From Dactylonectria macrodidyma (taxonomy: Eukaryota > Ascomycota > Sordariomycetes > Hypocreales > Nectriaceae), in contig JAGMUV010000004.1 of assembly GCA_020744425.1 (NCBI GenBank), positions 3,472,001 to 3,536,000 on the forward strand: a stretch of DNA of 64,000 nt, given 5' to 3'. This document shows positions 23,945 to 34,849 of the stretch, piece by piece. A model generated the notes under the pieces. That model had not been told where the DNA came from. It worked only from the letters and a program-made list of their open reading frames with translations, and searched no databases. The first letter of the stretch is position 1, and every line of letters begins with the position of its first letter. A program made the position numbers and the translations under genes.

Positions 23945-24563
23945 TTCCCTCAATCTCCACACGCCGTGAAAACCACACCCGCCGCTCTCCATTCACGGTG
24001 CCTAGCGCGCTTCACTCATCGGCCGACCCCTCAGACTGCCCCAATCACGGCATTCGTTGCGGTCTTTTGCCTCTTCGAGACCACCCCGGTCCTCGCATGA
24101 CAATGTGATCAGCTCCGATGGCGTCGGCGATGAACTTTTTTTTTTTTCTTCATCCTCTTTGCCGTTCAGGGTTCGTGTGACTGCCGTCATCGGCGGCGGT
24201 GCGCAACCTGGAGCGTCTAGTTTCGAGTCGGGCGGGCATGCAGCTGGCCAGTCGGTACGCGTGCTGTACCATCCCAGGTCAAAGCCTTGCCAAACAAGGA
24301 CCCTCCAGGACTTCCCCAACCTCAACGAGCACTGGAGCACTGTCTCTCAACTCTGTACATGACAGTACGTGATCTGTACATGTGAAACCTCATAGCAATA
24401 ATCCCACACCACGATGCCAGGGCCCGTGGTCGACATTTTGGCCATGTCCTGGTTTGGACGGACGGCCCAGGTCCTCGGCGTTGGTGTTGGCGTTGGCGTT
24501 CACTGGTACCACGCGGCGCCAGCACCGTTCAGTTTTTTGGCGCCCCTGGGTTATTCCGCAATC

Positions 24564-24572
24564 TTATCTGAT
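24564..24572 (-). promoter_or_regulatory. Fourth iron-GATA site (ATCAGATAA on the minus strand)
   Basis: TTATCTGAT on the plus strand is a perfect inverse of ATCAGATAA. It lies about 620 bases to the sidA side of the three-site cluster and 3.2 kb before the sidA start. Confidence 0.5.
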
Positions 24573-26225
24573 CGAGCCAGCAGATCACCACCGAGGTCGC
24601 ACCATCGTCGGCTTCTCCATGGCCTGGTTTGGTCCTCCTTTTTTTTTCTTCTCGTCCCCCACTGACACTACGGAGCACCCATGTCCCACCTATCCCTCTG
24701 TAATCCTGACTCTTCCCCCACTCCACCGGTCCGGGCCCTCAGAAGCTCTGAAAGACCAAGTATCCAAGCGTCGTGCGTGGCCATGGCCACCCCACTCGCC
24801 AGCCGTAGCAGGAACGACAGCGGCCTAAGGCCATGGGGGAGGAGACGATCACACAGGATAGGCGTGCGAAGACGGGAATGCGTAATGTGTAGGAAAAAAG
24901 GCATGGAAATCAAAGAGAAGGAGGGGCAAAACAAGGATGTCCGGAGCAGAGCGAGCAGCGGCTAACTTGGACCCGGTAGAAGAACCAACGAATCCCGCTA
25001 GACCAGGCGGGTGCGACATACATACTACGTAGTGCAGCATCACTCGCAACCAGGGACAGACCGCACGGTTTGGCAAGTCTCTCAGCCGCGCACGTATGGA
25101 CACACGTTTAGCTTGCAGTGCGGCCTGGTGCTGGGCATCCTCGGCGACTTCCCGTGGGAAGACAGAAGGCATGCCGTCAGCCAGCATATCCTCAGTTTTT
25201 GCTTACCAAATAAAACGACTCCGTGGAGATGCTAAATTGTTGTGTGTCCTGGCAACCCTTTACTCTCGGGTTTGTGGCTTGTTTAAAGCTCGCTGCTTCA
25301 ATCCTCCATGAATACTAGCTACCAGTACTTTGTGTTGGTTTGTCTTAGTTATGGCCTGGAGATGGCTCACAGCTTGTGGCGGTGGCGGTAGGCAGGTACA
25401 TTACATATTAATCCATGCTTGGGTCCATCTTGGTCAATCATTACCCGTCTTGACGAGCTGCTTCACAGCCCATTGTGCAGTATCCTTGATGGCGACCCTT
25501 GGTGATCTTAGTCGTGATCCCGTCACATCCCACTACCGGCACCGTCTGGCTCCAGCGCCATGCATGGTCCTGAAGGGTCCGTCCCGGGTCCTCGACGAGT
25601 TGGTAACTTCTGGGATGCCACGAGCCGATGGCATGCCATTCGGAGATGACGGGTGGACTGCGGGCATAGCTGCGTGCATGCAGCGGTCTCTGAAGCTGGA
25701 GCTTTTTTCATGCCATCAAGCCGTTCTGCGCCGCAACTCTGCCAGACTGCCACTAATCAAGACGTCTTCTTAGGGTGGCGCTACGGGACTTCACGGTCCC
25801 CATCGACATCCCCCATCCCACAGCACAAGCACCCACACGCAATGCCCAACACGCAACATCCACGTCCACACCCACCCACACGCGCACGCACACCTCCCGC
25901 TACAGTACAGACTACTCCTCATCTCCCCCTCTCATCTCTCATCATCGACGCCATGCAAGACGCCCAAGACACCTGCCGTCGCCAAGGCCGTGGCTTCGGA
26001 GGCGTTGACCGCGCGACATTTTTTTCCTTTGTCCGTTTTGGTGCCCGCTTCGGTGCCGGCTCCTGGGTCACCCTTTGCAACCACCCTCCAGCCCCAGAAT
26101 GGAGCCCGTGGTACACCCAAGGGACCAAAGCTGGGCATGGGTTTACATGTGCATGAGGCAATCATAGGTCCCGCGCAAGCACGCGTCGGCTATGTGATCC
26201 TACTATGGCACATGGGTATTGGGAA

Positions 26226-26270
26226 CTGGTCTGGAGCTGTCTGGAGCTGGTCTGGAGCTGCCTGGTGCTG
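26226..26270. repeat. GGTCTGGAGCT-type tandem repeat
   Basis: Three to four imperfect copies of an 11-12-base unit (CTGGTCTGGAGC / TGTCTGGAGC), ending in CCTGGTGCTG. It lies in the sidC-sidA intergenic region. Confidence 0.6.
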
Positions 26271-27564
26271 TGAGATGGGTGGTGGATGACCATGTTTGGA
26301 TTCAATTCCATTTAGACCCTTCCTTCGACGTTGGGACCCTTTCTTCGGTTGCCCTCCTACCTTGGTTTCCCCTGATGTGGTATCTCTTCTTACAACCCCT
26401 CGTTCGTCGTTCACCGTTCATCGTTTAAGACCCACGACCAAGCATACTGGAAAATAATGGGCTAACTTGGCTTGAGGGTCGGAATAGTACTTACGTATAC
26501 CCACATCCACATTTACATCCATTACACACTACTGTAAAGTGCAGTACGTACGTGGATGACCTTAATGGCGATGATGACTTCAAAACAAGTCTCCATCGAT
26601 TTTCATACGCCCGCCCCCCTCCCCTCTTCTGCCCGTCTGTCTATTCACACACTCCTCCTCCTCCACATCCGCCTCCACCATCCATCCACCTTCTGTAGGT
26701 ACACTCGTCCTGCTTTACACGTCCATCCAGTCATGAGTCCAGTGCTGCTTTTCCTCTCATCCTTTCTGTCCCCACGCCCGGCCGCCGTTCCCTCCTCCAG
26801 GCCCTCCTCGGCCTTGGTCGGCCGGCAGACGGAACCCAGCCAGACCTGTCCAGCTTTAGTTGCCTTCTGCGTCCCGGCTAGTCCCCATTGTCCGCACCGT
26901 CGTCATCCATGTACCTATGTCGTGTCGTCGGATACCGCACAGCGTCGCTATACGTCTCGTCCTGTCGGCGCGGCCATGTACCTCGTTCGCGCTCGCTTGT
27001 TCGCCCGTCCAGCCTCGCAGCGTCTCGAAACGCTCGCTGGGGAATCCCTCTCATGAGGGGATCTAGTTTTTTCTCTCCCAGGCTTTTTTGTGCTCCAAGC
27101 AAGAAGCGACGCGCATAGCCGTGGCCAGACTAGCAAGGCAGTAGAGCACAGCTTAAGGGCAGAGAGCACCTCACTGTAGATCCTATCCCCGAACGATTAC
27201 AAAAACGCCCAATGGCTCCCACCAGCGCTTCTTGGTCCTGCGTCCGATCCTCCCCTCCTCTACTTAAGCAAGCCTCGCCTGCCGAACTAGACTTCCAGAG
27301 ACATTTTGTATACCCCCAATTGTCCGAATTGCCCCCTCCCAGTCCCATTTCGACACCCCCCTCCCGGCTGTCGTGCCTCATACCTATTCAGGAACAGCCC
27401 TACGAAACTTCATCCACGACTCACATACCCCCATCCTGTTGACCCTGCTCGACCCTCCGGTGCTGCAACCTACTGCCCGTGTCCAAAATTGGCTACTCCC
27501 GGACAAAAAGCAAACAATCGTTTGACCCATTGCCCGTTCAGCCGGTGACCTCCGTCCAGGACTC

Positions 27565-27574
27565 GTATATATAC
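27565..27574 (+). promoter_or_regulatory. TATA-like core promoter element of sidA
   Basis: GTATATATAC lies 175 bases before the sidA ATG. It is followed by a pyrimidine-rich leader with a TCTTTCTC/poly-T tract at about 27690-27709, a common layout for strongly regulated fungal genes. No start site can be confirmed. Confidence 0.4.
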
Positions 27575-27748
27575 TCATTGCCCTCCTCCAAGAGCTTCTC
27601 GTCGCTTCTCTCCTAAGCTCTAAGCTCCCGGGACGAACGATCTTGACGACCATCCACGACCGTCATCTTTTGAAGCCCATACAGTTCTGCTCTTTCTCTT
27701 TTTTTTTTATAGACAATTATCTTGATACCCCCTCTTATCATAGCCATC

Positions 27749-29514
27749 ATGACTCCTCATAGCGATGTCTCCGAGGACGCTGGCATTCCGGTTCACACCA
27801 ACGGAGCGTCCAACGGCACCAATGGCATCAACGGCGCCGCCCCGGCTCTCGCCAAGAGCACCACCAACGGCATCAGCAACGGCACCACCACTTTCAATGG
27901 CAACACCACCCCTTCCTCCCCCGGCCCCAAGGTCCACAAGGAGCGCTCCAAGTACCTCGAGTCCTCTCCTCTGGACTCGGAGTTCGACCTCATCTGCGCC
28001 GGCTTCGGCCCTGCGTCCCTCGCCGTGGCCATTGCCATGAACGATGCCATTGCCAATGGCCAGAAGCTGCGCGCTGACGGCGCTCCTCCCAAGGTCCTCT
28101 TCCTTGAGAAGCAGGCCGCCTTCGCCTGGCACGCCGGTATGCTCCTGGAGGGTGCTAAGATGCAAATCTCTTTCATCAAGGACCTGGCCACCTTGCGCGA
28201 TCCCCGATCCGAGTTTACTTTCCTCAACTATGTCCATCGCAACGACCGTCTCATTGACTTCACAAATTTGGACACTTTCCTGCCCGCCCGCGCCGAGTTC
28301 GAGGACTACCTCCGCTGGTGCTCCTCCTTCTTCGACCACGTCGTCCAGTACAACAACGAGGTCGTTGCCGTCACCCCTGTTGACAAGCAGGCCGGTGCCG
28401 TCAAGACCTTCACTGTCCAGGCCCGCAATGGCAAGACTGGTCAGCTTCAGTCATTCCGCACCAAGCAGGTTCTGATTGCCGCCGGTGGCCAGGCCTCGCT
28501 TCCCAAGAGCCTCCCCTCCAAGAACCCCCGCGTCCTCCACTCCTCCCAGTTCGCCACCTACTCCCGCCAGATCCTCACCAACAAAGATGCCCCCTACCGT
28601 GTTGCCGTCCTTGGTGCCGGCCAGAGCGCCGCCGAGATCTTTAACAACGTCCAACAACTATACCCCAACTCCAAGACCTCCCTCCTCATGCGCCAGGAGT
28701 TCCTGCGACCCAGTGACGACTCACCTTTGTATGTTCTCAACCCCCACCCTTTACAGCCACCTCTTAATCAATACTAATCAATTCTCTTACAGCGTCAACA
28801 CCATCTTCAACCCCGAGTACGTCGACAATATCTATCCCAGATCGGCCTCCTCCCGCCAGAGCTTCCTGGATGAGGTCCGCGCTACCAACTACGGCGTCGT
28901 GCGCCTGAACCTGATCGAGCACCTCTACGAGAAGATGTATGAGCAGAAGCGCCTCATTGGCGCCGATGAGACCCAGTGGCCTCACCGCATCCTTTCCGGC
29001 CGCGAGATCACCAGCGTTGAGGACAAGGGCGACAAGATCGAGATCCGCCTCCAGAAGATCCACGACATCCCCTTGGACGGCTTCGTCGATGCCTCAGATG
29101 AGGAGGTCCTCGAGGTTGACCTGATCGTCGCCGCCACCGGATACAAGCGCGATGCCCACGTTAACATCCTGAAGGATGCCTGGACTATGCTGCCCAAGAC
29201 CATCACCCAGCGCAACGCCACTCAGTTCAGCAAGCCTGTGACCGGCTGGAACGTCGATACTGATCAAGGCGAACGCAAGCTGGCTGTCGGCCGAGACTAC
29301 AAGGTCAAGTTCCAACCCGGCTCCGTTGCCGAGGGCTCCGGGGTCTGGCTGCAGGGCTGCTGCGAGGGAACTCACGGGGTAAGCTCACAAACCTCCATGC
29401 ATCTTTTTTTTTCTCATCAATCATGCTAACCCATCTCCACAGCTCAGTGATACCCTCCTCTCCGTCCTCGCCACCCGATCTGGCGAGATGGTCAACAACA
29501 TCTTCCAACAGTAG
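27749..29514 (+). CDS. sidA: L-ornithine N5-monooxygenase (SidA), three exons
   Basis: FAD- and NADPH-dependent hydroxylation of L-ornithine to N5-hydroxyornithine, the committed step of hydroxamate siderophore synthesis. Exons are 27749-28728, 28793-29378 and 29443-29514, giving 545 residues. The first intron (64 bp) has GTATGT and a CTAAT branch; the second (64 bp) has GTAAGC and CTAAC. Seen: an Asn/Gly/Thr-rich N-terminus of ~60 residues; the FAD fingerprint G-F-G-P-A-S-L-A near residue 83; the NADPH site [10 protein letters not shown] near 287; D-L-I-V-A-A-T-G-Y near 441; and the C-terminal E-G-T-H-G-L-S-D-T-L-L-S, rebuilt across the last splice. Length is normal for the family (~500-550). 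No targeting signal is evident, so it is probably cytosolic. Divergence from sidC, with iron-GATA sites between them, argues for co-regulation by iron. Confidence 0.95.
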
Positions 29515-31531
29515 AAAATTTTCACGAATGCGCGAACGAGCGGGCAGTGTATAATGTAGCACGGGCAGCGAAAAGAAAGAAAGGAGTTGCTACTGGATTC
29601 TCGAGCAGCAGAAGATGCCGGCAATTTCTTCGTTTATTTATTTTGATCCACACGCGATATCAGCTTTCAGAATTAGTGGGACTTCTTTGGTGTTTGTCGT
29701 CTTTCTTAGATACGGTTTAGGGCCCAATTTGGGCGTACGAGAACATTCCAGACAATGAATAGTGGCTTTGTTCCTCGCATCATACCCATAGCACCTCTCC
29801 TCATAACTACTAGGATTGGGGGTCGCATCTCTCGTCTAACATCTCACGTCACCTTCTCAGTACGGCGGACCTTTCCCCGAAAGATCGCTACTACCATCTG
29901 AGCGGTCGGTTAGATCACACATACATGGTCTTCGTGTTGACGAAGCTCAGCCGGGAAGCCGACGGCAGGCAAGAAGGTTGGCTGGCAAGGTATTGACTTG
30001 TGGCTGGGCGTCGCTAGGCCGGGGAGCTCCGGTGGCCATGTCGCCATATTGCCAATTGGCATGGAGCAGCGGCTGTAGTTGACGCCTGTTTCAACCAAGG
30101 ATGTGCGCGGCTTGGTGCATGTCGACCATGGTAGAGCATATTGGCACATGCAGTCTACAAGAAGCGGGTGAGAATGAAAGTGAGAGAGCGTGGGTGAATC
30201 AGTGAGCCAGGGTCGATGTGTCATACGCGCGGGGCTTTTGGTCGACCGCTAGAAAAAAAAGCCACTCCATCAAGACTCCAGGATACTCGGTCTGGGTAAA
30301 TTTAGTTGACAGTATTCACAAGGATTTTTTTTCATTGCATGACCCATGATGTATGTGCTAGGCCTAAACAAGTGGCTCGCCGACGTCGCGCAGCCAATGT
30401 CCAAGTCGACACTCAACCAGACCGAGGTATGGGAATGGATCTCCAGCAACCCATGTTGGAAAATGGAGATGGCATCTAGCGCAGTTTCTTAGCGGAAGGG
30501 CTCCATGTTCATGCGAGTGAATCAGCGATTGATTGACTGATTGATAAAAAAAAAAAAGTTTTGTGCCGCACTCGGCTCGGGCATATGCGAGGCCTTCTCG
30601 GGCTTCTTCCTGTCCCGAGGATTTCCTCGTCTATCCATCCAGAATGGTGCACACATGTCTATACCCAATGGAGCACGCGGGTGGGAGGATGAGTGGAGGG
30701 TGGCAGTAATTACCTCACGATTCCATGACACGATGGATGCCACAATGCCGCGACGCAGAAAGGCAGTCATGCCAAGCAAGCAAACGCTTGGAAGGGCCAT
30801 GCATCCGTCAATCTTGAGCCTCCGGGCCGCCTACACATATTGCATGTGGGTAGGTATGCGTGCGTACATGTTTGCCTCCCCTGTTGATGCCACTTACGCG
30901 ACCCTTTAGGCGGCCTGGACTCATCAGTGAGCGATTCTCTCATATGACACACACATTGCACTCACTGTGTTATATTGGCCATAAAAATTCGTAGCAAAGA
31001 GGAAGATGCATACAGACCTGTGTACTGGACTCCCTCACTATGTCCTGTGGATACAAATGTTGTCTGTTGAGGTGTTTGGTCAAGTTCGAATGCAATTAAT
31101 CAGCTGCATCTCGTCCTGTATTTTGCCGTGTCTGGAGTCCTTGTTATCCCTGGCTCCATCCCTGGAGGCGGGAGCTGCTAGGGGCGTGTGTGGGCGTGGT
31201 CAAAGGAGCCGGTCTTTCTCCATCCAATATCCTTTGCTCATGGATCACGTACTCCATCCAGCAGTTACCCGAGACGAAACGAGACCACCCAGACACCACT
31301 CCAGCAGCACAAGCAGGAGTCAGGACTGCAGTCATACGAACCCAAGCATCTCCGGCCGGCAACGAAAGCTCGCAACGGCTGCTGCTAACCGGGTCCCCTC
31401 CCCTCCCCTCCTTTCCCCGTACACGCGCTACTTCGTACCGTCTACGGAGGAGCACACACACGGGCACAGTCAGTCAATCACACACGCATTCGAGTGGAAC
31501 GGCGCGCCGGATCCGAGTCCCGACAAGCAAG
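29515..31531. other. Intergenic region, no gene seen
   Basis: This 2.0 kb lies between sidA and the Zn2Cys6 gene. It has only short unsupported open frames and small A/T runs (30246, 30328, 30547). An open frame (from 31190) runs in frame into the transcription factor's first exon, but its composition gives no reason to extend the protein. Confidence 0.6.
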
Positions 31532-34342
31532 ATGCGGCGGCTGGACGGAAGCGATAGCGGCCACGGCCCTGGCCAACAACCTCCAAACCCGCAACGGCTG
31601 CCCGTCAATCCCCGTCGTCACAAGGTAGCTCCCGAGCGCCGGAGACGGGTCGTGACAGCGTAAGTTCTCGGTTCTCCGGTTCCCCGATTCTCCGTCCCCG
31701 AGACTTTGGCTCTTTGAGTGTCATGAGTCGGCAGAGTTCCCTTGCTGTATCTCATCACCCAGCCGCTGTGGCAGCAAACCCATCCCTGCGTGTGTTTATA
31801 TTCGTTCCCTTGTCTGACCACGAGTAAACCAAATTAAAGATGCAACGCCTGCAACATCCGCCGTGTTAAATGCTCCGGCGATCACCCGTGTGACCCGTGC
31901 ATGACGTCGTCGCGCGAATGCATCTATCCCGCCGTCATCGAGAAGGTCTCGATTACCCGCACCGAGCTTGACGAACTGCGGCGCAAGGTTGATGTCCTAG
32001 AGACGGCGCTGCGGGATACCGTACCCGATGCCACGAGGCGCCACGATCTGATCGCCTTGATCTCACAGGACGCCTCTGGAGCGGCGGCAAATGCCAGGAA
32101 CGTGGCTTCTGTAACAGCGTCAACAGTTGGTGCACCGGTTGTGACGCCGTCTGTGACGCCAGCTGTTGCTCAACACGGCGCGCTCCCGCGTTTGCATCCT
32201 CATCAGAGTCAACTTCTCCATCCTCAGCCTCACTCACAGCCTCACCCACAGTCTTACTCGCAGTCTTACACGCAGTCTCACTCACAGCCTCAATCACAAC
32301 CTCAATCACAACCTCATCCACAACCTCACCCACAACCTTACTCACAGCCTCACTCACAGCCTCACCTACAATCTCGACCCGAAGCCCAACCTCAACCTCA
32401 ACCTCAACCTCCGCCTCAACTTCAGCTCCAGTCTCATCCCACTCGAGTCAAGGCCCCTGACGAGCTTCAGAACCCCAACCCTACTCACCACCAGCATGAG
32501 GATGAGCAAGCATCAACCGAAGGCCGCCTTCTTCACGATCCCGATGGCCATGCCCGATTCCTCGGAGAAACAAGCGGTGCCACGTTCCTTGATCACCTCA
32601 AAGAATTCATGAGTACAGTCTTCCACCTTGCCTACCGTGATCTTCAACCTGGTGTTGAGGGAAGCGCCTTCTTGTCCAGTCTTGGTCGATATCAGACGTA
32701 CGACTCTCGCCGCTTGCACGAGCGCGATGTTGACCCGCTATGGCTTCCTCAGCGCCACGAGATGCAAGCCATGCTCTCCGAATCACGATTCTTTATCCAG
32801 GACGGCAACAGAAATTGGCCCAGTGGGGGTGTATATTGGTGGGGAGATCTCTCATCCATCCCGAGCTTGCCTCCCATAGATCCCAACTCCCACCCTGTTG
32901 CTCGTGAAAACTGTCGGCACCTCGCCTTTTACCACACAGCCTTTGCCGTCGTCTCCCAGGCCTTAAAAACACCAGCACAACGCCCTGCCCTTCCACCGAA
33001 CGTAAGCGAGTACTACTTCAGCCGCGCTTGTCTGCTCCTAGGCAATCCTCTCGATATTACTCGCTTCACCATCAACGATGTCGCGACGTTGGCGCTAATG
33101 GGTTTCTATCTAATCGAGATGAATAGAAGAGACGCCGCCTACATGTGCGTTAGCAACGCCATGCACATCAGCATCATGCATGGCACACACCGCGGATGGG
33201 TTGACGAGAGTGGGACGAGGATTTTCTGGACCCTCTATGTATTGGATCGTTGGTTGAGCTGCTTGATGGGCAGGCCACCCACCATCATGGATGATGCCAT
33301 TCGTCTGCCCCTGCCGTGCGATTCTCCGTAGGTCCCTTGCCAAGTTCCACATCTTCCATCGACTGTATGCTAACCAACTACCGTATAGTTCGATGCCTCC
33401 TGCTGCCGGTCTGAAGGCTCATGTTGAGCTGTCCCGTATCTCCGGCCACATTGTATGTAACACGTATCGTGTGTCGCCCGGGGAGAAAAGAACGGGATCG
33501 GTGAGACACTCTGAGGATGCCATCAGAATGCTTGATCAATGGCAGGAAAGCCTCCCCCCGATCCTTCAGTTATCTAGCAATGGTTTGAGCGATGATCCAG
33601 CGTGCTGCTTGTTGCACATGGGATGCAACCAGGTGAGTTTGTCAACCATCCTCCATGGCATGTTCTCTCACTCACGGCAATTCTACCCTAGCTTCTTATC
33701 CTCACCATTCGTCCTGTTTTCTTTGCTGCTGTCAAAAAGACCTTTGCAGAGCGAATGGTTACTCGACAGTCGTCATTGAACTCGCATCCGCAGCTCTCTC
33801 ATCTAAGGCGATGCGTTGTTGCGGCGGAGCGCAATATTCGTCTTGCGCGTCATATTCTAGCCCTCAACCACCCCAGAAAACTACTGCAAGCAGGCCTACA
33901 CTTCATATTCAATGCGGCCATTTGTTTGATGCTACAGGATCTCATCTACATCGAGGACGTGGCACCCAAAGATCCACACGCCCGAGATCACGACCTTGAT
34001 TTCGTGATTGCAAGATTTGAAGAGGAAAGCCAAGTAGAGAGCAACTATGGGCGAGACTGCGCTGCCGTCCTTCGGGACTTGCGCGCCCTTGTTCGGCGCC
34101 TGCAGACACCCATAAAACAATCCATGGCGGGCGCTCGGCCGGGCGAGCCACCGCAACAACTTGGACACGGCCTGGCGGCGCCTCGGACAACAACCATGCA
34201 CATGGGTCAGTCCTGGCCTCAAAAACCGGCTACAAACATTTTGCAACAGCCGATACATGTTGAGCAAGGGCACACACTGTATGAAGAACTGGTGTCTTGG
34301 ATAGACGATGATTGGCAGCCATATGGGGCGTATTTGATCTGA
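31532..34342 (+). CDS. Zn2Cys6 fungal transcription factor, four exons
   Basis: Exons are 31532-31659, 31840-33327, 33389-33632 and 33692-34342, giving 836 residues. The zinc cluster at residues 44-70 has canonical spacing (C-x2-C-x6-C-x5-C-x2-C-x6-C) with the basic segment N-I-R-R-V-K between the second and third cysteines. The first intron (180 bp) falls in the codon just before the first cysteine, so the domain only appears after splicing. A short leucine-containing coiled segment follows, then a Gln/Pro/Ser/His-rich tract (about residues 140-220). The fungal-specific transcription-factor homology region covers roughly residues 290-600 and includes R-I-F-W-T-L-Y-V-L-D-R and M-G-R-P-P-T-I. 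It would act in the nucleus as a DNA-binding regulator. Its target is unknown. The position next to sidA makes a pathway role possible, but zinc-cluster genes are common. The start at 31532 is the nearest sensible ATG. Confidence 0.88.
32218..32438 (+). repeat. Coding minisatellite, Q/P/S/H-rich tract of the transcription factor
   Basis: The DNA has a 6/12-base periodicity (units such as CCTCACTCACAG, then CAACCT), encoding alternating Pro/Gln/Ser/His residues. The frame stays open throughout. Copy number probably varies between strains. Confidence 0.8.
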
Positions 34343-34849
34343 AATCTAGCGATGACTTGGTAGACGCATACGAGAATGCGTGCGGGATATACCTTGTTGC
34401 AATGCTGAGTTCATATCAATAGAACGGAACAATTGAGTTTTATTAATTTGAATAACTGCGATAGTACAATTGTTGCAGTGACCTGGGTGTAATAGGGACA
34501 GCCTGAGGCCAAAAGCCCCTGTACACTCCCACTTTTACGACGTCTTTATACTAAGATCCTTCCCCTAATTTAATCTACCAAAGGCTACTAAAATAAACCT
34601 AAAATAGCACGTAAGCTAGGGAAGATTATACAACTTAGCATACATTAAGTGCCTGCCTACTAAAAAAGGGTTATTGGTCTACGTGCAGTGTAAACGTGTG
34701 AGTGTACGGAATTGATTCTATGAGAGGTGCAGCACGAGTCAGGTGATGCCGGTCGCCACCAACCCTCACAGTCATTCTACTTGCGACGCAGCGCATCAAA
34801 CATCGCATGCATTTCCCTTCTCCGTCGCCGGAATATCTGGTAGCTCAAC
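34343..34849. other. Intergenic stretch with AT-rich, possibly RIP-mutated relic
   Basis: About 34420-34680 is markedly more AT-rich than its neighbours and full of TAA/TTA/CTA trinucleotides with no open frame. This resembles a short transposon remnant decayed by repeat-induced point mutation. No terminal repeats or coding remnant identify the element, and it could simply be an AT-rich terminator region of the upstream gene. Confidence 0.4.

Larger units (their letters stand above)
19332..27748. other. 8.4 kb region between the sidC and sidA starts, no gene recognised
   Basis: Both siderophore genes are transcribed outward from this stretch. Many open frames of 60-200 codons exist on both strands, as expected for GC-rich DNA, but none shows a domain, a plausible chain of exons or a conserved pattern I can name. 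It holds four perfect ATCWGATAA iron-GATA sites (23912-23944 and 24564-24572), a tandem repeat near 26230, poly-T tracts (24129, 24639), and a pyrimidine-rich leader before sidA. It may hold long untranslated leaders, a non-coding RNA or decayed repeats. None of these can be shown from sequence alone. Confidence 0.6.

Noticed and set aside
31190..31531. In-frame N-terminal extension of the Zn2Cys6 protein
   Set aside because: The added 114 residues have no conserved feature, while the ATG at 31532 places the zinc cluster at a typical distance from the N-terminus.
32214..32440. Regular repeat that might suggest a CRISPR-like array
   Set aside because: The 6/12-base periodicity is contiguous without spacers and encodes an in-frame Gln/Pro/Ser tract of a eukaryotic transcription factor.
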